The position numbers and the translations under genes are program-made. From assembly GCF_017355855.1 (NCBI RefSeq), contig NZ_JAFEWD010000007.1, positions 1 to 64,000 on the forward strand: a stretch of DNA of 64,000 nucleotides, in the 5' to 3' direction. Source of the DNA: Pedobacter sp. SYSU D00535 (GTDB lineage Bacteria; Bacteroidota; Bacteroidia; Sphingobacteriales; Sphingobacteriaceae). The notes beneath the pieces were generated by a model. That model was not told the origin of the DNA. It saw nothing but the letters and a program-made list of their open reading frames with translations, and searched no databases. Shown piece by piece: positions 27,777-37,787 of this stretch. Position 1 is the stretch's first letter. Every line of letters begins with the position of its first letter.

Positions 27777-28613
27777 ATGATAATGAATCAACGCTATGCC
27801 CAGGGCCCAAATGAAGTAGCCGCCCTGAAAACAGCAGAGCTTCGTGAGAATTTTCTTATTGAAGATTTGATGCAGGCAGATCAATTTAACTTTACATATT
27901 CTCATTACGACAGAGCAATTATTGGGAGCGTAGCTCCTGTAGCAGAAGTGCTCGAGCTTCCTACTTATGAGAACCTTCGTTCTGACTATTTTCTGGAAAG
28001 ACGGGAGCTGGGAATTATTAACGTCGGAGGAGATGGCGAAGTGATCGTAGATGGGACCACTTACCAGGTATCAAAACTTGACGCCGTATATGCAGGAAAA
28101 GGATGCAAATCAGTAAGCTTTAAGAGTGTTTCTGCTGAGAATCCGGCGAAATTTTTCCTTTATTCTGTGCCTGCTCATCACTCCTATCCGCACCGTTTGA
28201 TGAAAAAGGAAGACGCTTCTCCTCTAGAAATTGGAAGCAAAGAAACTGCGAATGAGCGTACGGTTTACAAGTATATTCATTTGGAGGGAATTCAAAGCTG
28301 CCAGATGGTGATGGGACTAACCATCTTAAAACCAGGTAGCGTGTGGAATACTATGCCTTCACACGTGCATGATCGCAGGATGGAGTCGTACTTTTATTTT
28401 GATGTACCGGACGGACAAGTGGTATTTCACATGATGGGGCAGCCGCAGGAAACCCGTCACCTGGTCGTTCAAAACCACCAGGCAATCATTTCGCCACCGT
28501 GGTCTATTCATTCTGGCGGCGGAACCTCAAATTACGGATTCATCTGGGCAATGGCCGGGGAAAACCTGGTTTACACCGACATGGATACTTTTCCAATCAA
28601 TGAATTAAGATAA
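27777..28613 (+). CDS. kduI: 5-dehydro-4-deoxy-D-glucuronate isomerase
   Basis: This 278-residue cupin isomerase makes 2,5-diketo-3-deoxygluconate, the KduD substrate, from 4-deoxy-L-threo-5-hexosulose uronate. The zinc ligands are in SHVHDRRMES near residue 196 and the His of PPWSIHSGGGTSNYGFIWAM near residue 245. The N-terminus EVAALKTAELRENFLIEDLM matches the family. Two start codons, ATG at 27777 and 27783, are possible. It ends at a strong terminator, completing a two-gene uronate operon. Confidence 0.93.
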   Translation: MIMNQRYAQGPNEVAALKTAELRENFLIEDLMQADQFNFTYSHYDRAIIGSVAPVAEVLELPTYENLRSDYFLERRELGIINVGGDGEVIVDGTTYQVSKLDAVYAGKGCKSVSFKSVSAENPAKFFLYSVPAHHSYPHRLMKKEDASPLEIGSKETANERTVYKYIHLEGIQSCQMVMGLTILKPGSVWNTMPSHVHDRRMESYFYFDVPDGQVVFHMMGQPQETRHLVVQNHQAIISPPWSIHSGGGTSNYGFIWAMAGENLVYTDMDTFPINELR

Positions 28614-28620
28614 AGTAAAA

Positions 28621-28646
28621 AGCCCCCTTCGCCAAGGGGGCTTTTT
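28621..28646 (+). terminator. Terminator of kduD-kduI
   Basis: Perfect 9-bp arms agccccctt (28621-28629) and aagggggct (28634-28642) are followed by a T run. Confidence 0.88.
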
Positions 28647-28660
28647 AGTACATGGGCAGC

Positions 28661-28718
28661 CAGAATTGCCTGGTAAACTTCCCTTGATCTCGTGCAACCA
28701 GGCCTCATGTGAATTCTG
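28661..28718. repeat. Two-tier inverted repeat downstream of kduI
   Basis: An outer 7-bp stem (cagaatt 28661-28667 with aattctg 28712-28718) encloses an adjoining inner 7-bp stem (gcctggt 28668-28674 with accaggc 28697-28703). There is an 8-nt bulge on one side and a 22-nt loop. It is not a terminator, since no T run follows. It may be a structured RNA piece or an interspersed repeat. Confidence 0.4.
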
Positions 28719-28885
28719 CGTTTTGGTTCCCGGAACAGTTTTTCTCAGATACTTATTCAATCAGCGATGTCCCTGCCTTGCCTACAGGTAGGAGAATTTA
28801 CTTTTTGTTTGTCATTTCTCTCATTTTCTCCTTAAGTTTAACATTTCTTTAATGCTAGCTTTTTTTATTTTCCAAGCATTTACCA

Positions 28886-31786
28886 ATGTTGAGAGTTGAT
28901 AGTTCAAAGCCTTGTAAAATTGTCTATTCATTATGTTATCATGAATACTTAGGGTATCTGATTGAGCCTCATGTAGTTCAATTGAATCCTGATGGCGATT
29001 TTTCGCTTACCTATCAGCGTCTTTTTTCCACCACAGCTAAAGAGTTTAGCGGAATTTTGAAAGAGGACGACCTGAAGTTGATCAAGTTGCTGGAGGAGAC
29101 TGAGCAGGGCAACATTATAAAGCGGTACTACAAGAAGCCTGTTCGCCCCATTGAATATTTTACTAAGGTTTTTGATCAAAAGCTATTTGAAGTGATCAGG
29201 CCGAAGATTGAGAAAAAGATGGTTGAAGCTCTCGCTCTTCTATCCGGAAAAGATTTCTTTATGATGAGTAAGGAGGGCTGGCCGGTCGAAAAGCGACTTA
29301 CCCTCGCTACAGAGCCAGCATCAGTGTTGTTTCATTTCAGACGTAACGAGGAGGAGACAAGGTATTTCCCTACTATCAAGTATCAGGGCATAAGGATCGA
29401 GTTTATGTTTAGAGATGCGCAGATCGTTTGCAATAGTCCTGCACGGCTGCTGTTAGACGATGTTCTCTACCATTTCGAGGGAGATATTGAAGGAAAGAAA
29501 CTACAGCCTTTCCTCAATAAGCGATACATCTCGATCCCTAAGTCGTCAGAAAAAACGTATTTCGAGAAATTTGTAGCTCCTCTTATCGAGAAGCATCATG
29601 TGTATGCGGAAGGCTTTGAAATAAACACCGAGAGGTTTGAGGCTAAACCGATTTTGAAGGTCGTGTATGTGCCGGGGGGTGTTTCTCAGCTCCAGCTTTA
29701 TTTCCGTTATGGGGAGTATGTGTTTGCTGCGGGGAGTGATAAAAAGGTTTCCGTGAGAATGGAGAAAAATGGGGACACTTATCTTTTCCATCGGATAAAA
29801 CGTTCCCTGAGTTGGGAGACTGGTAAGTTAGAGGAGCTTAAATCAATGGGTCTAACCTCTGTAAACTCTCTATTCGTGAACCTGGAGGTGCGGGAAAAGC
29901 CAGCAGAAGAGGCCGATAGTTCTTTCTCCATTATTGATTGGCTAAACGAGCATCATCAGGTGCTACTCGAAAAGGGTTATGAAATAGAGCAGCCCGAAGG
30001 AGGAAAACGATTCTTATTTGGTACCAGCAAAGTGGATTTGGAGTTTAGGGAGGATAACGATTGGTTTGATCTTCGTGCTGTCGTGTATTTCGGGCCTTAC
30101 AGAATTCCTTTCATTGATCTTAAACATCATATTTTAAACCGGATAAAAGAATTTACACTCCCTTCCGGCGAAATTGCAGTTATCCCCGAGAGCTGGTTCT
30201 CGCAATACGGTAATTTGTTGAATTTTACTGAAAATGACGGATCGCAACTTCGCTTGAAGAAACACCACATTGGACTAATTTCAGATTTTGCAGAAAGCGA
30301 CCTCGCTGGTGTAACACTGGATCGGAAGCTGCAGAAGCTCACCGATTTTCAGCAGATTGAAGAGGCGACGCTTCCGGTGAATTTTCATGGCCGGCTCCGG
30401 TCATATCAAAGGGCCGGTTATAACTGGTTTCATTTCCTAAGGAAATACAACTTTGGAGGCTGCTTGGCCGATGATATGGGTTTGGGAAAAACGGTGCAGA
30501 CCCTCGCATTACTTCAAAAGATCAAAGAGGAAAGCAAGGAAAAAGGTGCGAGCTGTACCTCGCTCATTATTATGCCTACTTCCCTCATTTATAACTGGCT
30601 GAATGAAGCAGAAAAGTTTGCACCTGATCTGAAAATTTTGGTGCATACAGGAAGTTTCAGGAATAAGGATGCAGAGCGATTTATGAATTTCGATGTCGTT
30701 TTTACAACTTACGGAGTTACCCGTGTAGATGTAGACATCTTAAAAAGTCTTTTCTTCCATTATATCATTCTCGACGAAAGTCAAAACATAAAAAACCCAG
30801 CCTCGAAGGCTTATAAGGCTGTCAAAGAATTGAAGTCGCAGCATAAGCTGATTCTTAGTGGTACCCCTGTAGAAAATACTGTCAATGATTTGTGGACGCA
30901 AATGTCGTTCATAAACCCGGGACTACTGGGTAATCAGCACTTCTTTCAGAATGATTTCGTAACACCAATAGAAAAAAAGAAGGACGAAGAAAAATCAAAA
31001 CGCCTGCAGGCCCTGATCAAGCCTTTTGTTCTACGTAGAACAAAATCGCAGGTAGCGAAGGAGCTGCCGCAAAAAACGGAGCAGTTATTCTACTGTAAGA
31101 TGAGTGAGGAGCAGGCGGAGTACTACGAAAAGGTGAAATCAGAGTATCGAAATGATTTATTACGGTCGCTGGAAGACGGTACTTTCATAAAGTCTCAAAT
31201 TCAGGTATTACAAGGATTGACAAAGCTGCGACAGATCGCGAACCACCCGGAGATGATTGACGACGCATATGAAGGAGAGTCAGGGAAGTTTGAAAACGTG
31301 ATTCATGCCCTGCAAAGTGTTTTGGCGGAAGGTCATAAAGTCCTGGTCTTCTCTCAATTTGTGAAGCAGCTGGATATCTACCGGCGATATTTAGACAGAG
31401 AAGGTGTACGATACTCTTATCTGGACGGCGCTACTCAAAACCGGGGAGAGGTGGTAAAGGAGTTTCAGTCTGATGAGGATATTAAAATATTTCTGATATC
31501 ACTTAAAGCGGGCGGCGTAGGCCTGAATTTAACTGAGGCAGATTATGTGTTCATGTTAGACCCTTGGTGGAATCCGGCTGTTGAACAGCAGGCAGTGGAT
31601 CGGACGCATCGGATTGGCCAAACGAAAAACGTCTTCATCTACAAGTTTATCACGAAAGACTCGGTAGAGGAGAAAATTCTTGCGCTGCAGAACCGGAAGC
31701 GCTTTGTAGCTGAATCATTAATTACTACGGAAGAAAGTTTTGTTAAGTCGCTTACGGCGGATGATATCAGGGAGATTCTGAACTAA
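28886..31786 (+). CDS. SNF2/RapA-type ATPase (DEAD/DEAH helicase fold)
   Basis: This 966-residue Swi2/Snf2 translocase probably remodels protein-DNA or RNA polymerase complexes. The first ~500 residues are a poorly conserved N-terminal region. The ATPase then has Walker A ADDMGLGKT near residue 530, a DESQ box near 631, LSGTPVENTVNDLW near 660, KVLVFSQFVKQLDIY near 815, and motif V/VI SLKAGGVGLNLT...RTHRIGQ near 875-910. The motors are complete. No restriction or methylase genes are adjacent, so a housekeeping role as seen widely in Bacteroidota is likely. Its 3' end overlaps aat by 20 bp convergently. Confidence 0.9.
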   Translation: MLRVDSSKPCKIVYSLCYHEYLGYLIEPHVVQLNPDGDFSLTYQRLFSTTAKEFSGILKEDDLKLIKLLEETEQGNIIKRYYKKPVRPIEYFTKVFDQKLFEVIRPKIEKKMVEALALLSGKDFFMMSKEGWPVEKRLTLATEPASVLFHFRRNEEETRYFPTIKYQGIRIEFMFRDAQIVCNSPARLLLDDVLYHFEGDIEGKKLQPFLNKRYISIPKSSEKTYFEKFVAPLIEKHHVYAEGFEINTERFEAKPILKVVYVPGGVSQLQLYFRYGEYVFAAGSDKKVSVRMEKNGDTYLFHRIKRSLSWETGKLEELKSMGLTSVNSLFVNLEVREKPAEEADSSFSIIDWLNEHHQVLLEKGYEIEQPEGGKRFLFGTSKVDLEFREDNDWFDLRAVVYFGPYRIPFIDLKHHILNRIKEFTLPSGEIAVIPESWFSQYGNLLNFTENDGSQLRLKKHHIGLISDFAESDLAGVTLDRKLQKLTDFQQIEEATLPVNFHGRLRSYQRAGYNWFHFLRKYNFGGCLADDMGLGKTVQTLALLQKIKEESKEKGASCTSLIIMPTSLIYNWLNEAEKFAPDLKILVHTGSFRNKDAERFMNFDVVFTTYGVTRVDVDILKSLFFHYIILDESQNIKNPASKAYKAVKELKSQHKLILSGTPVENTVNDLWTQMSFINPGLLGNQHFFQNDFVTPIEKKKDEEKSKRLQALIKPFVLRRTKSQVAKELPQKTEQLFYCKMSEEQAEYYEKVKSEYRNDLLRSLEDGTFIKSQIQVLQGLTKLRQIANHPEMIDDAYEGESGKFENVIHALQSVLAEGHKVLVFSQFVKQLDIYRRYLDREGVRYSYLDGATQNRGEVVKEFQSDEDIKIFLISLKAGGVGLNLTEADYVFMLDPWWNPAVEQQAVDRTHRIGQTKNVFIYKFITKDSVEEKILALQNRKRFVAESLITTEESFVKSLTADDIREILN

Positions 31787-32414
31787 TGTCCAGATAGGAC
31801 ATGTATTCTTCTCGGGAAATAAACTCAGCCCCCATACTTTCGAGATGCTCCGTGTGAAGCTGGCAATCAATAAGCGTATATTTTTTTTGCTGACATAAGG
31901 CAATTAAGGCGATTTTGGAAGCGTTAGAAGCAGTGCTAAACATGCTTTCGCCGCAAAAGACGTTCCCAATTACGACGCCGTACAACCCACCTACCAATCT
32001 TTCATCTTGCCAAACCTCTACGGAATGCGCGTGCTTAAGTTGATGGAGCTTGTTGTACGCTTCCTGCATTTCGGGCACAATCCAGGTTCCTGGCTGATCT
32101 TTTCTCTCGGTTTGGGCGCAGGCAGCAATCACCTGCTCGAACGCCTGATTTTCGCTAATCTGAAATTTACCGGATCTTAATACCTGCCTGGTGCTCTTGC
32201 TAATTTTTAATTTTTGGGGAAACAAGACAAAACGTTGATGCGGAGAGTACCATAAGATAGGTGTCTCTTCCGAGTACCAGGGAAAAATGCCCTGGCGATA
32301 GGCTGAAAGTAAACGCTGCGGACTTAAATCTCCGCCTACTGCTAGCAGGCCATCCTCTTCAGCTAGTTCAGCAGGCGGAAATGTTATGTCTTTTTCGTCA
32401 AGCCGGAATATCAC
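31767..32414 (-). CDS. aat: Leucyl/phenylalanyl-tRNA-protein transferase
   Basis: This 215-residue enzyme adds Leu or Phe to N-terminal Arg or Lys of proteins, marking them for ClpS-ClpAP degradation. It has the diagnostic FPPAELAEEDGLLAVGGDLSP start, YRQGIFPWYSEETPILWYSP near residue 40, and the GEMF-like region CGESMFS near residue 153. It is the last gene of a minus-strand run after the DUF3857 pair, only 10 bp from the upstream gene, so probably co-transcribed. Its 3' end overlaps the convergent SNF2 gene by 20 bp. Confidence 0.94.
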   Translation of the reverse strand: MIFRLDEKDITFPPAELAEEDGLLAVGGDLSPQRLLSAYRQGIFPWYSEETPILWYSPHQRFVLFPQKLKISKSTRQVLRSGKFQISENQAFEQVIAACAQTERKDQPGTWIVPEMQEAYNKLHQLKHAHSVEVWQDERLVGGLYGVVIGNVFCGESMFSTASNASKIALIALCQQKKYTLIDCQLHTEHLESMGAEFISREEYMSYLDISSESP

Positions 32415-32424
32415 ATTTGCAAAG

Positions 32425-34356
32425 TTAGCCCTTCTTGCGGATTACCAGCTTTTTCGTCATGGATTTTGCAATCTCGTCCATGAATTGTTGCATCTCTCCG
32501 TATTTGTTAGCTGGGATAACATGGGTCTTAAGCTCAAATGTACTGTTATTAACCACTTCGTTTTTATCCTTATCATAAGTGTATTTTACCTGATAGGACC
32601 CAAATGAAAATCTTAAGTTTACATCTGGCGGCAGAGATTCAAGTTCAAGAACGGGTGGAAGCTGATAGGTCGTTTTGTTTGTCTTCAGCATTGGGTGATC
32701 AAAGTAAAAGTCCGATTTACGAACTTCAGCTGCTGGAAAAGTATCGTTCCAAAGATCGAAAATAGTCGGCTTGAAGAACAATTTGTTACCCGCGCTAAAC
32801 TCACTCAGTTTTTCATACTCCATGTTCAGCTCCAGCTCTTTTAAACCTTCTTTGTCACTGTTTTGCTTATAGTCAAAAATATCGGGTTGCTTCAGATTCA
32901 GTGTGTTAATCACTGCTTTTTTTTGATCGTCGAGCTTCTCGTAAGAAATGCCAATAAACCTGTCCCGAAAAGCACCCGAAGTGGCAAGCCTTACCTTCGC
33001 TTTGGCTAATCCATCAGGTTCTATGTTGATGTTTACCTCACTCGTAAATTTGTTATCTTCTGCTTTACTCTTAGGCGTGTTGATCAGCCTTCCCCCATTC
33101 TCAGTGACAATGAGTGCATTTCTGTTTTCAGTGAACGTGCCTAATTTCCCGAAAGCAGCTGTATTGCTGGTGCACTCTACCCAGGTAGTGTCATTTTTGA
33201 AGGGTATACAAAGTACAACATGATTAAATGGACTATTTACAAAGGTTTCATCTGCTCCTTCTTCGTTTTCTCCTGCTCGAATGATCGCATAGTAAGAAGG
33301 GATGTCTACCGCCTTTAACAGCGCATGCATGTAGTTGGAGAGCGCTTTACAATCCCCGTATTTTTTCTGATCAACGAAGCTTGCCGGGAAAGGTCTCCAT
33401 CCTCCTATACCTAACTGAATGCCCACATAGCGAACGTTTTTCTGCATGTACTCGTAAAGAAATTTAGCTTTCTCTTTGTCCGTGTTCAAATGCCCAACCA
33501 TCTGTTTCAGCTCTGCTACCCGGGCAGGAGGGAGTTCTGTTAGTCCTTTATTCAGTTCCTGCTGCCAGGCGCCAAAGCCTTTCCAACTGCTAAAGTCCGC
33601 CTTAATATCACCAAAGATTACGCTGTTGGTGGCAAATGTGATTTTCGGTAACACCTGCCACTTTAACGCATGTTTTTCAAGTTTAACAGCCTTCAAATTT
33701 TTCACTTCCCACTTATACACCTCCAGTCCCTCTTCTACTGTTTTCTGTGGATTTAGGGCGATATTTTTCGCTTTGTATCTGAATCCTACAGCTGGGTTTA
33801 CGCTTACTTTGCAATGAGCTTCTTGTACCGAATTTTCCGGGTCTTGAATATTCCAGTCTGATAGGTCAAGATAGCCGTTGTTATAAACGTATTCGAATTG
33901 AACTTCGACAGTAACGGGATACGAAGCGACTGTGTGGTTTAAATATAATACCCTGTCGTCTGATACCAGCGTCATTCCACCGTCCGAGGCAGAATGGTCA
34001 ACCATATCGCTCTTTTTATATTTTTTGATGGGACTACCGGTTGCGTCATAGACCGTCATCGTGGGTCGGTTTACACTGGTCATTTTATCGTATCCCAGTA
34101 CCAAAGCCGCTTCCCGCTCCGCTTTTTCATTTAGCAGCGTAGTGATGTAATGGTATTTAACCGAGGCTTTTCCGGGAGCCTCTACTACGGTTTCATGGTT
34201 GAAGTAGCGGGTCACATAGTTCGCGTCCTTCTTCAGTTCTTCAGGAATTGCGGACGCCAGATAATATTCGGGCGGGATAGTAGTCTTTTGACCATAAGAG
34301 CCGAACGACGCTAACAAAAGTACTGTCGTGATTGAAAGTTGTAAAAGCGTCTTCAT
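32425..34356 (-). CDS. DUF3857 transglutaminase-like exported protein, active-site type
   Basis: This 643-residue protein begins with a signal peptide (KTLLQLSITTVLLLASFGSYG). A DUF3857 beta-rich domain lies at about 50-230, a transglutaminase-like domain at 280-400, and a C-terminal beta region follows. Candidate catalytic residues are Cys336 (KYGDCKALS), His379 (FNHVV) and Glu394 (WVECTS), with Glu in place of the usual Asp. It is probably periplasmic. It starts 1 bp after the end of a same-length paralogue and lies 10 bp before aat. The reaction is unknown; the family contains both peptidases and crosslinkers. Confidence 0.8.
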   Translation of the reverse strand: MKTLLQLSITTVLLLASFGSYGQKTTIPPEYYLASAIPEELKKDANYVTRYFNHETVVEAPGKASVKYHYITTLLNEKAEREAALVLGYDKMTSVNRPTMTVYDATGSPIKKYKKSDMVDHSASDGGMTLVSDDRVLYLNHTVASYPVTVEVQFEYVYNNGYLDLSDWNIQDPENSVQEAHCKVSVNPAVGFRYKAKNIALNPQKTVEEGLEVYKWEVKNLKAVKLEKHALKWQVLPKITFATNSVIFGDIKADFSSWKGFGAWQQELNKGLTELPPARVAELKQMVGHLNTDKEKAKFLYEYMQKNVRYVGIQLGIGGWRPFPASFVDQKKYGDCKALSNYMHALLKAVDIPSYYAIIRAGENEEGADETFVNSPFNHVVLCIPFKNDTTWVECTSNTAAFGKLGTFTENRNALIVTENGGRLINTPKSKAEDNKFTSEVNINIEPDGLAKAKVRLATSGAFRDRFIGISYEKLDDQKKAVINTLNLKQPDIFDYKQNSDKEGLKELELNMEYEKLSEFSAGNKLFFKPTIFDLWNDTFPAAEVRKSDFYFDHPMLKTNKTTYQLPPVLELESLPPDVNLRFSFGSYQVKYTYDKDKNEVVNNSTFELKTHVIPANKYGEMQQFMDEIAKSMTKKLVIRKKG

Positions 34357-34357
34357 C

Positions 34358-36289
34358 TTAAGATTTTTTCAAGACCACCTGCTCATTTAACATTTCCAGC
34401 ATCTGTTTATAAAACTGACGCAGCATGGGATACTCGTCTGTGGTGTAAACGGACTTTTTGAAGTCAATTGAGTATCTAACAGAGATCTGCCCCTCTGCTT
34501 CTGCCACAACGCGCTGGAAAACGATGCTTTTGTCGGGCATTACAAAATTTATATTTGGAGGAAGCCCTTCAGCCTTAAAGCCAGCAGGGATTTTGAAACT
34601 GCCAACCAGCGAGACTCTGTTATTATAACCGAAATCAATAGTGGTTACTCTGTTTTCACTTAAAAAAGGATTTTTTGTAACGTTGGTAAAGAGATTAGGA
34701 TTGAAGTAAATATAAGTGCCGTCCGACCCTGTTAATTCCAGATCGAAGTCTAGCGTTTCGCTTAGTTGTACTGAATCAACATCTGCACCTTCTAGTTGTA
34801 AGGCCTTAATTTTTAGACCGTTGTTGCTGGTGGTGAACCTCTCCTTCAATTTCTCCTCGCCATCTTTTTTGAATGTTTCGAGTTCATGCAGCTTATTGTA
34901 GCCGAAACACGCTACTTGTGCTTTTCCTGCGAGTTTACCTTCAGGCTTGATTTCTGCTGTTAAAAAAACGCTTTTTCTTGAAGCAACACTGCTCGTCAGG
35001 GATACCGTTTCTCCAGACTTTGTCTCCCGATCAACATAAAAGCCGTAGGAATTGAGGAAATTCTCCGGGTAGATATTATAACTGTTGTATTTCTCGCTCG
35101 CATCTAACACGTAAGATTTTAGGCTATCCACCGGGATGTAAACAACAGTTCGGTCAAACTGATACAGGGACGGAAAAGCTATGTTCACTTTGCCATTGTC
35201 CCGGGTGCTTACCAGCATCGGATAGGTATTGGGAACTCCCGATTGTTTTAGCAGGCGGTAAAGGATAAGGTTGATTTCGGTGGCAGTTCCTACCTTCTTT
35301 TCCCATGCTTTGTTCGTCCCATTTATAGTATAGTACCTGTCCAGGCCGTTTTGTTTCATGTTGTTTTTTACTTCGTTAAACAGATATTTAATCTTCTCAT
35401 CGTCAGTTTTCAGAAGCTTTGCCTTGCTGATTAAAACTTCTTCATCTGATATTTTTTTCTTCAGCTGTAAACCGAAATCTTCGTCTTCAAGCAACTCCTC
35501 GGCAACCTTTTTCCATGTATCGTTGAAACTTTTTACAAATCCCCCAATAGGTTTGATCATAACAAGCTGATGAATCACTGATTCCAGGTTGTCGAAGCGA
35601 GAGGTCATGAAGGGTTCCGTGGGAAGTGAGGGGACATCTTTCATTGCATACAGATGCGTATCTAATGAGTATCCTGTACGGGTTTCAGACGACTTTTTGT
35701 TTTTTGCAAAAGGATATTTCACACGAAAATGAGGACGGAAGACCAGCATCTCGGGGATAGCTGTTTTTAACTCGCTATACCTGCTTGGAATGTCAGACTG
35801 GAAGAACCAGGTAGGAATGTACCCGCCGTTGCTTCTTTTATATTTAAACTCCAGAATTGATCCATCCTGAACATTAGGAAAAGAAAATACGAGAGCTGAT
35901 CGGCTCTTATCCACCACTTCGGTAAAGATCTGTTTCTTATCAACCTTAGTGATCACCGGTTTGCCGCCCTCATAGTTTATGGTTTGGGCACTAACATCGA
36001 TGATTTTCTCAAAGCTGTAGAACTCGATGCGAATGTTGCCTTCATCCTTGGCCTTCTGATTGAATATTTTGATACGCTTGTGGTGTGCAAGTACCACATC
36101 AAACTGGTGGTCAAAATACAAGTCGCCCTGATCAAAGAGAACCATCGCATTCGCGTCTTTCTCGAAAGGGCACTCTTTCAATTCCAGGTCGGCCACGTCG
36201 ACCTTGCCAAAAGATTGAACTTCATTTTGTGAATACGCCAGGAGGGGGCCGACGAAAAGAATTATCGTGGCCAGAAGAAATCTGTTCAT
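34358..36289 (-). CDS. DUF3857 protein with degenerate transglutaminase domain
   Basis: This 643-residue paralogue of the next gene has a signal peptide (NRFLLATIILFVGPLLAYS). It has the same layout, a DUF3857 domain then a transglutaminase-like core. At the positions of the paralogue's Cys336 and His379 it has Thr-Ala (KKVGTATEIN, Ala336) and Asp-Arg (FDRTVV). An Asp396 (YVLDASE) replaces the third residue. It therefore looks catalytically dead but structurally kept, perhaps a binding or scaffold partner of the active paralogue. It is the first gene of the DUF3857-DUF3857-aat run. It is also likely periplasmic. Confidence 0.78.
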   Translation of the reverse strand: MNRFLLATIILFVGPLLAYSQNEVQSFGKVDVADLELKECPFEKDANAMVLFDQGDLYFDHQFDVVLAHHKRIKIFNQKAKDEGNIRIEFYSFEKIIDVSAQTINYEGGKPVITKVDKKQIFTEVVDKSRSALVFSFPNVQDGSILEFKYKRSNGGYIPTWFFQSDIPSRYSELKTAIPEMLVFRPHFRVKYPFAKNKKSSETRTGYSLDTHLYAMKDVPSLPTEPFMTSRFDNLESVIHQLVMIKPIGGFVKSFNDTWKKVAEELLEDEDFGLQLKKKISDEEVLISKAKLLKTDDEKIKYLFNEVKNNMKQNGLDRYYTINGTNKAWEKKVGTATEINLILYRLLKQSGVPNTYPMLVSTRDNGKVNIAFPSLYQFDRTVVYIPVDSLKSYVLDASEKYNSYNIYPENFLNSYGFYVDRETKSGETVSLTSSVASRKSVFLTAEIKPEGKLAGKAQVACFGYNKLHELETFKKDGEEKLKERFTTSNNGLKIKALQLEGADVDSVQLSETLDFDLELTGSDGTYIYFNPNLFTNVTKNPFLSENRVTTIDFGYNNRVSLVGSFKIPAGFKAEGLPPNINFVMPDKSIVFQRVVAEAEGQISVRYSIDFKKSVYTTDEYPMLRQFYKQMLEMLNEQVVLKKS

Positions 36290-36395
36290 TTTATGATAAT
36301 GATAAGGTGAAAGCTAAAAGTAAAAATATTTGATGATTTCTACATGACAATTAAACCTTTTTCCTTGCACCCCGTCTCACAACAAAATAAATACA

Positions 36396-37781
36396 ATGCT
36401 TACCCCTTATCAAACCAAGCTCAAACATCTTCATTCACGGGCCGGCTTCGGCATTAGTTTCGAGAATCTTACCAAAAATAGAAATGGGAACATCCATCAG
36501 GAAGTCAAGGAAATCTTCAAGGCCTCTGCTGCCTTTAGCCCCATACAACTAGGTTCAGAGGAGGTTTATACGAAGGATTTAAGGACGTTGTCTGAAGAAG
36601 AAAGACGGATGGCCTTACGACAAGCACGAGAGGGAGTGCGACTTTTGAATACAACCTGGTTGAAAAAGATGGCTAGTGCCCCTGAACAACTGAGGGAAAA
36701 GATGACGCTTTTTTGGCATGGACACTTTGCTTGCCGATCCCAAAATCCCATTTTTTTGGAGCAGCTTAACAACATTCACCGAAAGCATGCGCTGGGAAAC
36801 TTTAGGGAAATGGTGTTAGAAGTTGCTAAAGCTCCGGCGATGCTTCAATTTTTGAATAATCAGCAAAACCGTAAAGGGCATCCCAATGAGAACTTTGCCA
36901 GAGAACTTATGGAGTTGTTTACTATTGGGAGAGGAAATTATACGGAGGACGACGTGAAAGAATCCGCCAGGGCTTTCACGGGATGGTCGTTCAACAGAGA
37001 AGGGAAATTTCAGTTTAGGCCCTCTGTTCACGACGCGGGTGAGAAGGTGTTTTTGGGCAAGCAAGGAAACTTTGGTGGAGAGGAAATTATAGATATCCTG
37101 CTGCAGCAACCTAAAACAGCGGAATCGATTGCTGGAAAAGTTTACATCTATCTTGTGAATGATGAGCCCGATCGGGAGCTTATAAGAGAATTAGGAAGGT
37201 ACTTCTATAAAGAGAATTACGAGATAGGTAAACTAGTGTCCCACATATTGACTAGCCCTTGGTTTTACGAGGTAAAAAACCAGGGCGGGAAGATTAAATC
37301 GCCCGCTGAACTACTAACCGGTCTGACCCGCACGTTTAACATTAAATACGAGAATGACAGGATTTTGCTTCAGCTGCAGAACGCTCTGGGGCAGACGCTG
37401 TTCTATCCACCAAATGTTGCCGGTTGGCCCGGAGGCAGAAATTGGATCGATAGCTCTTCGCTGATGCTGCGACTAAAAATTCCTTCATTGATTCTCAACG
37501 AGGGTGAAATTGACTTTTCTGGCAAGCCGGATCCTGAGGATGAGGCAGAGATAGCGATGAATCGGTTGCAGCGAACTGTGGTGAGACGTCGTGTAGCCGC
37601 CAAGGTGGGATGGGAGAAATTTAGCCAGCAATTTAGCACAAATACTCCACCCGACTTGCTTGCCGCCTATTTGCTACAAGTCCCACCTAGTAGCAAAGCT
37701 ATGAAGATCATCACTTCATCAACAGATCTGAAAGAAGCTGTAATTCAACTTGCAAGTACCCCTGAATTCCAATTAATATAA
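36396..37781 (+). CDS. DUF1800 family protein
   Basis: This 461-residue protein of unknown function is recognised by RAGFGIS near residue 13, LFWHGHFACR near residue 110, NENFARELMELFTIGRGNYTE near residue 165, ARAFTGWSFNR near residue 192 and FYPPNVAGWPGGRNWID near residue 335. DUF1800 proteins occur with a DUF1501 protein, which follows here by 6 bp. It has no clear signal peptide, unlike its partner. It may be exported together with it through the Tat system, but this is inference. Confidence 0.85.
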   Translation: MLTPYQTKLKHLHSRAGFGISFENLTKNRNGNIHQEVKEIFKASAAFSPIQLGSEEVYTKDLRTLSEEERRMALRQAREGVRLLNTTWLKKMASAPEQLREKMTLFWHGHFACRSQNPIFLEQLNNIHRKHALGNFREMVLEVAKAPAMLQFLNNQQNRKGHPNENFARELMELFTIGRGNYTEDDVKESARAFTGWSFNREGKFQFRPSVHDAGEKVFLGKQGNFGGEEIIDILLQQPKTAESIAGKVYIYLVNDEPDRELIRELGRYFYKENYEIGKLVSHILTSPWFYEVKNQGGKIKSPAELLTGLTRTFNIKYENDRILLQLQNALGQTLFYPPNVAGWPGGRNWIDSSSLMLRLKIPSLILNEGEIDFSGKPDPEDEAEIAMNRLQRTVVRRRVAAKVGWEKFSQQFSTNTPPDLLAAYLLQVPPSSKAMKIITSSTDLKEAVIQLASTPEFQLI

Positions 37782-37787
37782 TAGAAA

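Noticed and set aside
28886-31786. SNF2 gene as part of a restriction or defence island
   Set aside because: No methylase, nuclease or other defence gene is nearby; neighbours are kduI and aat.
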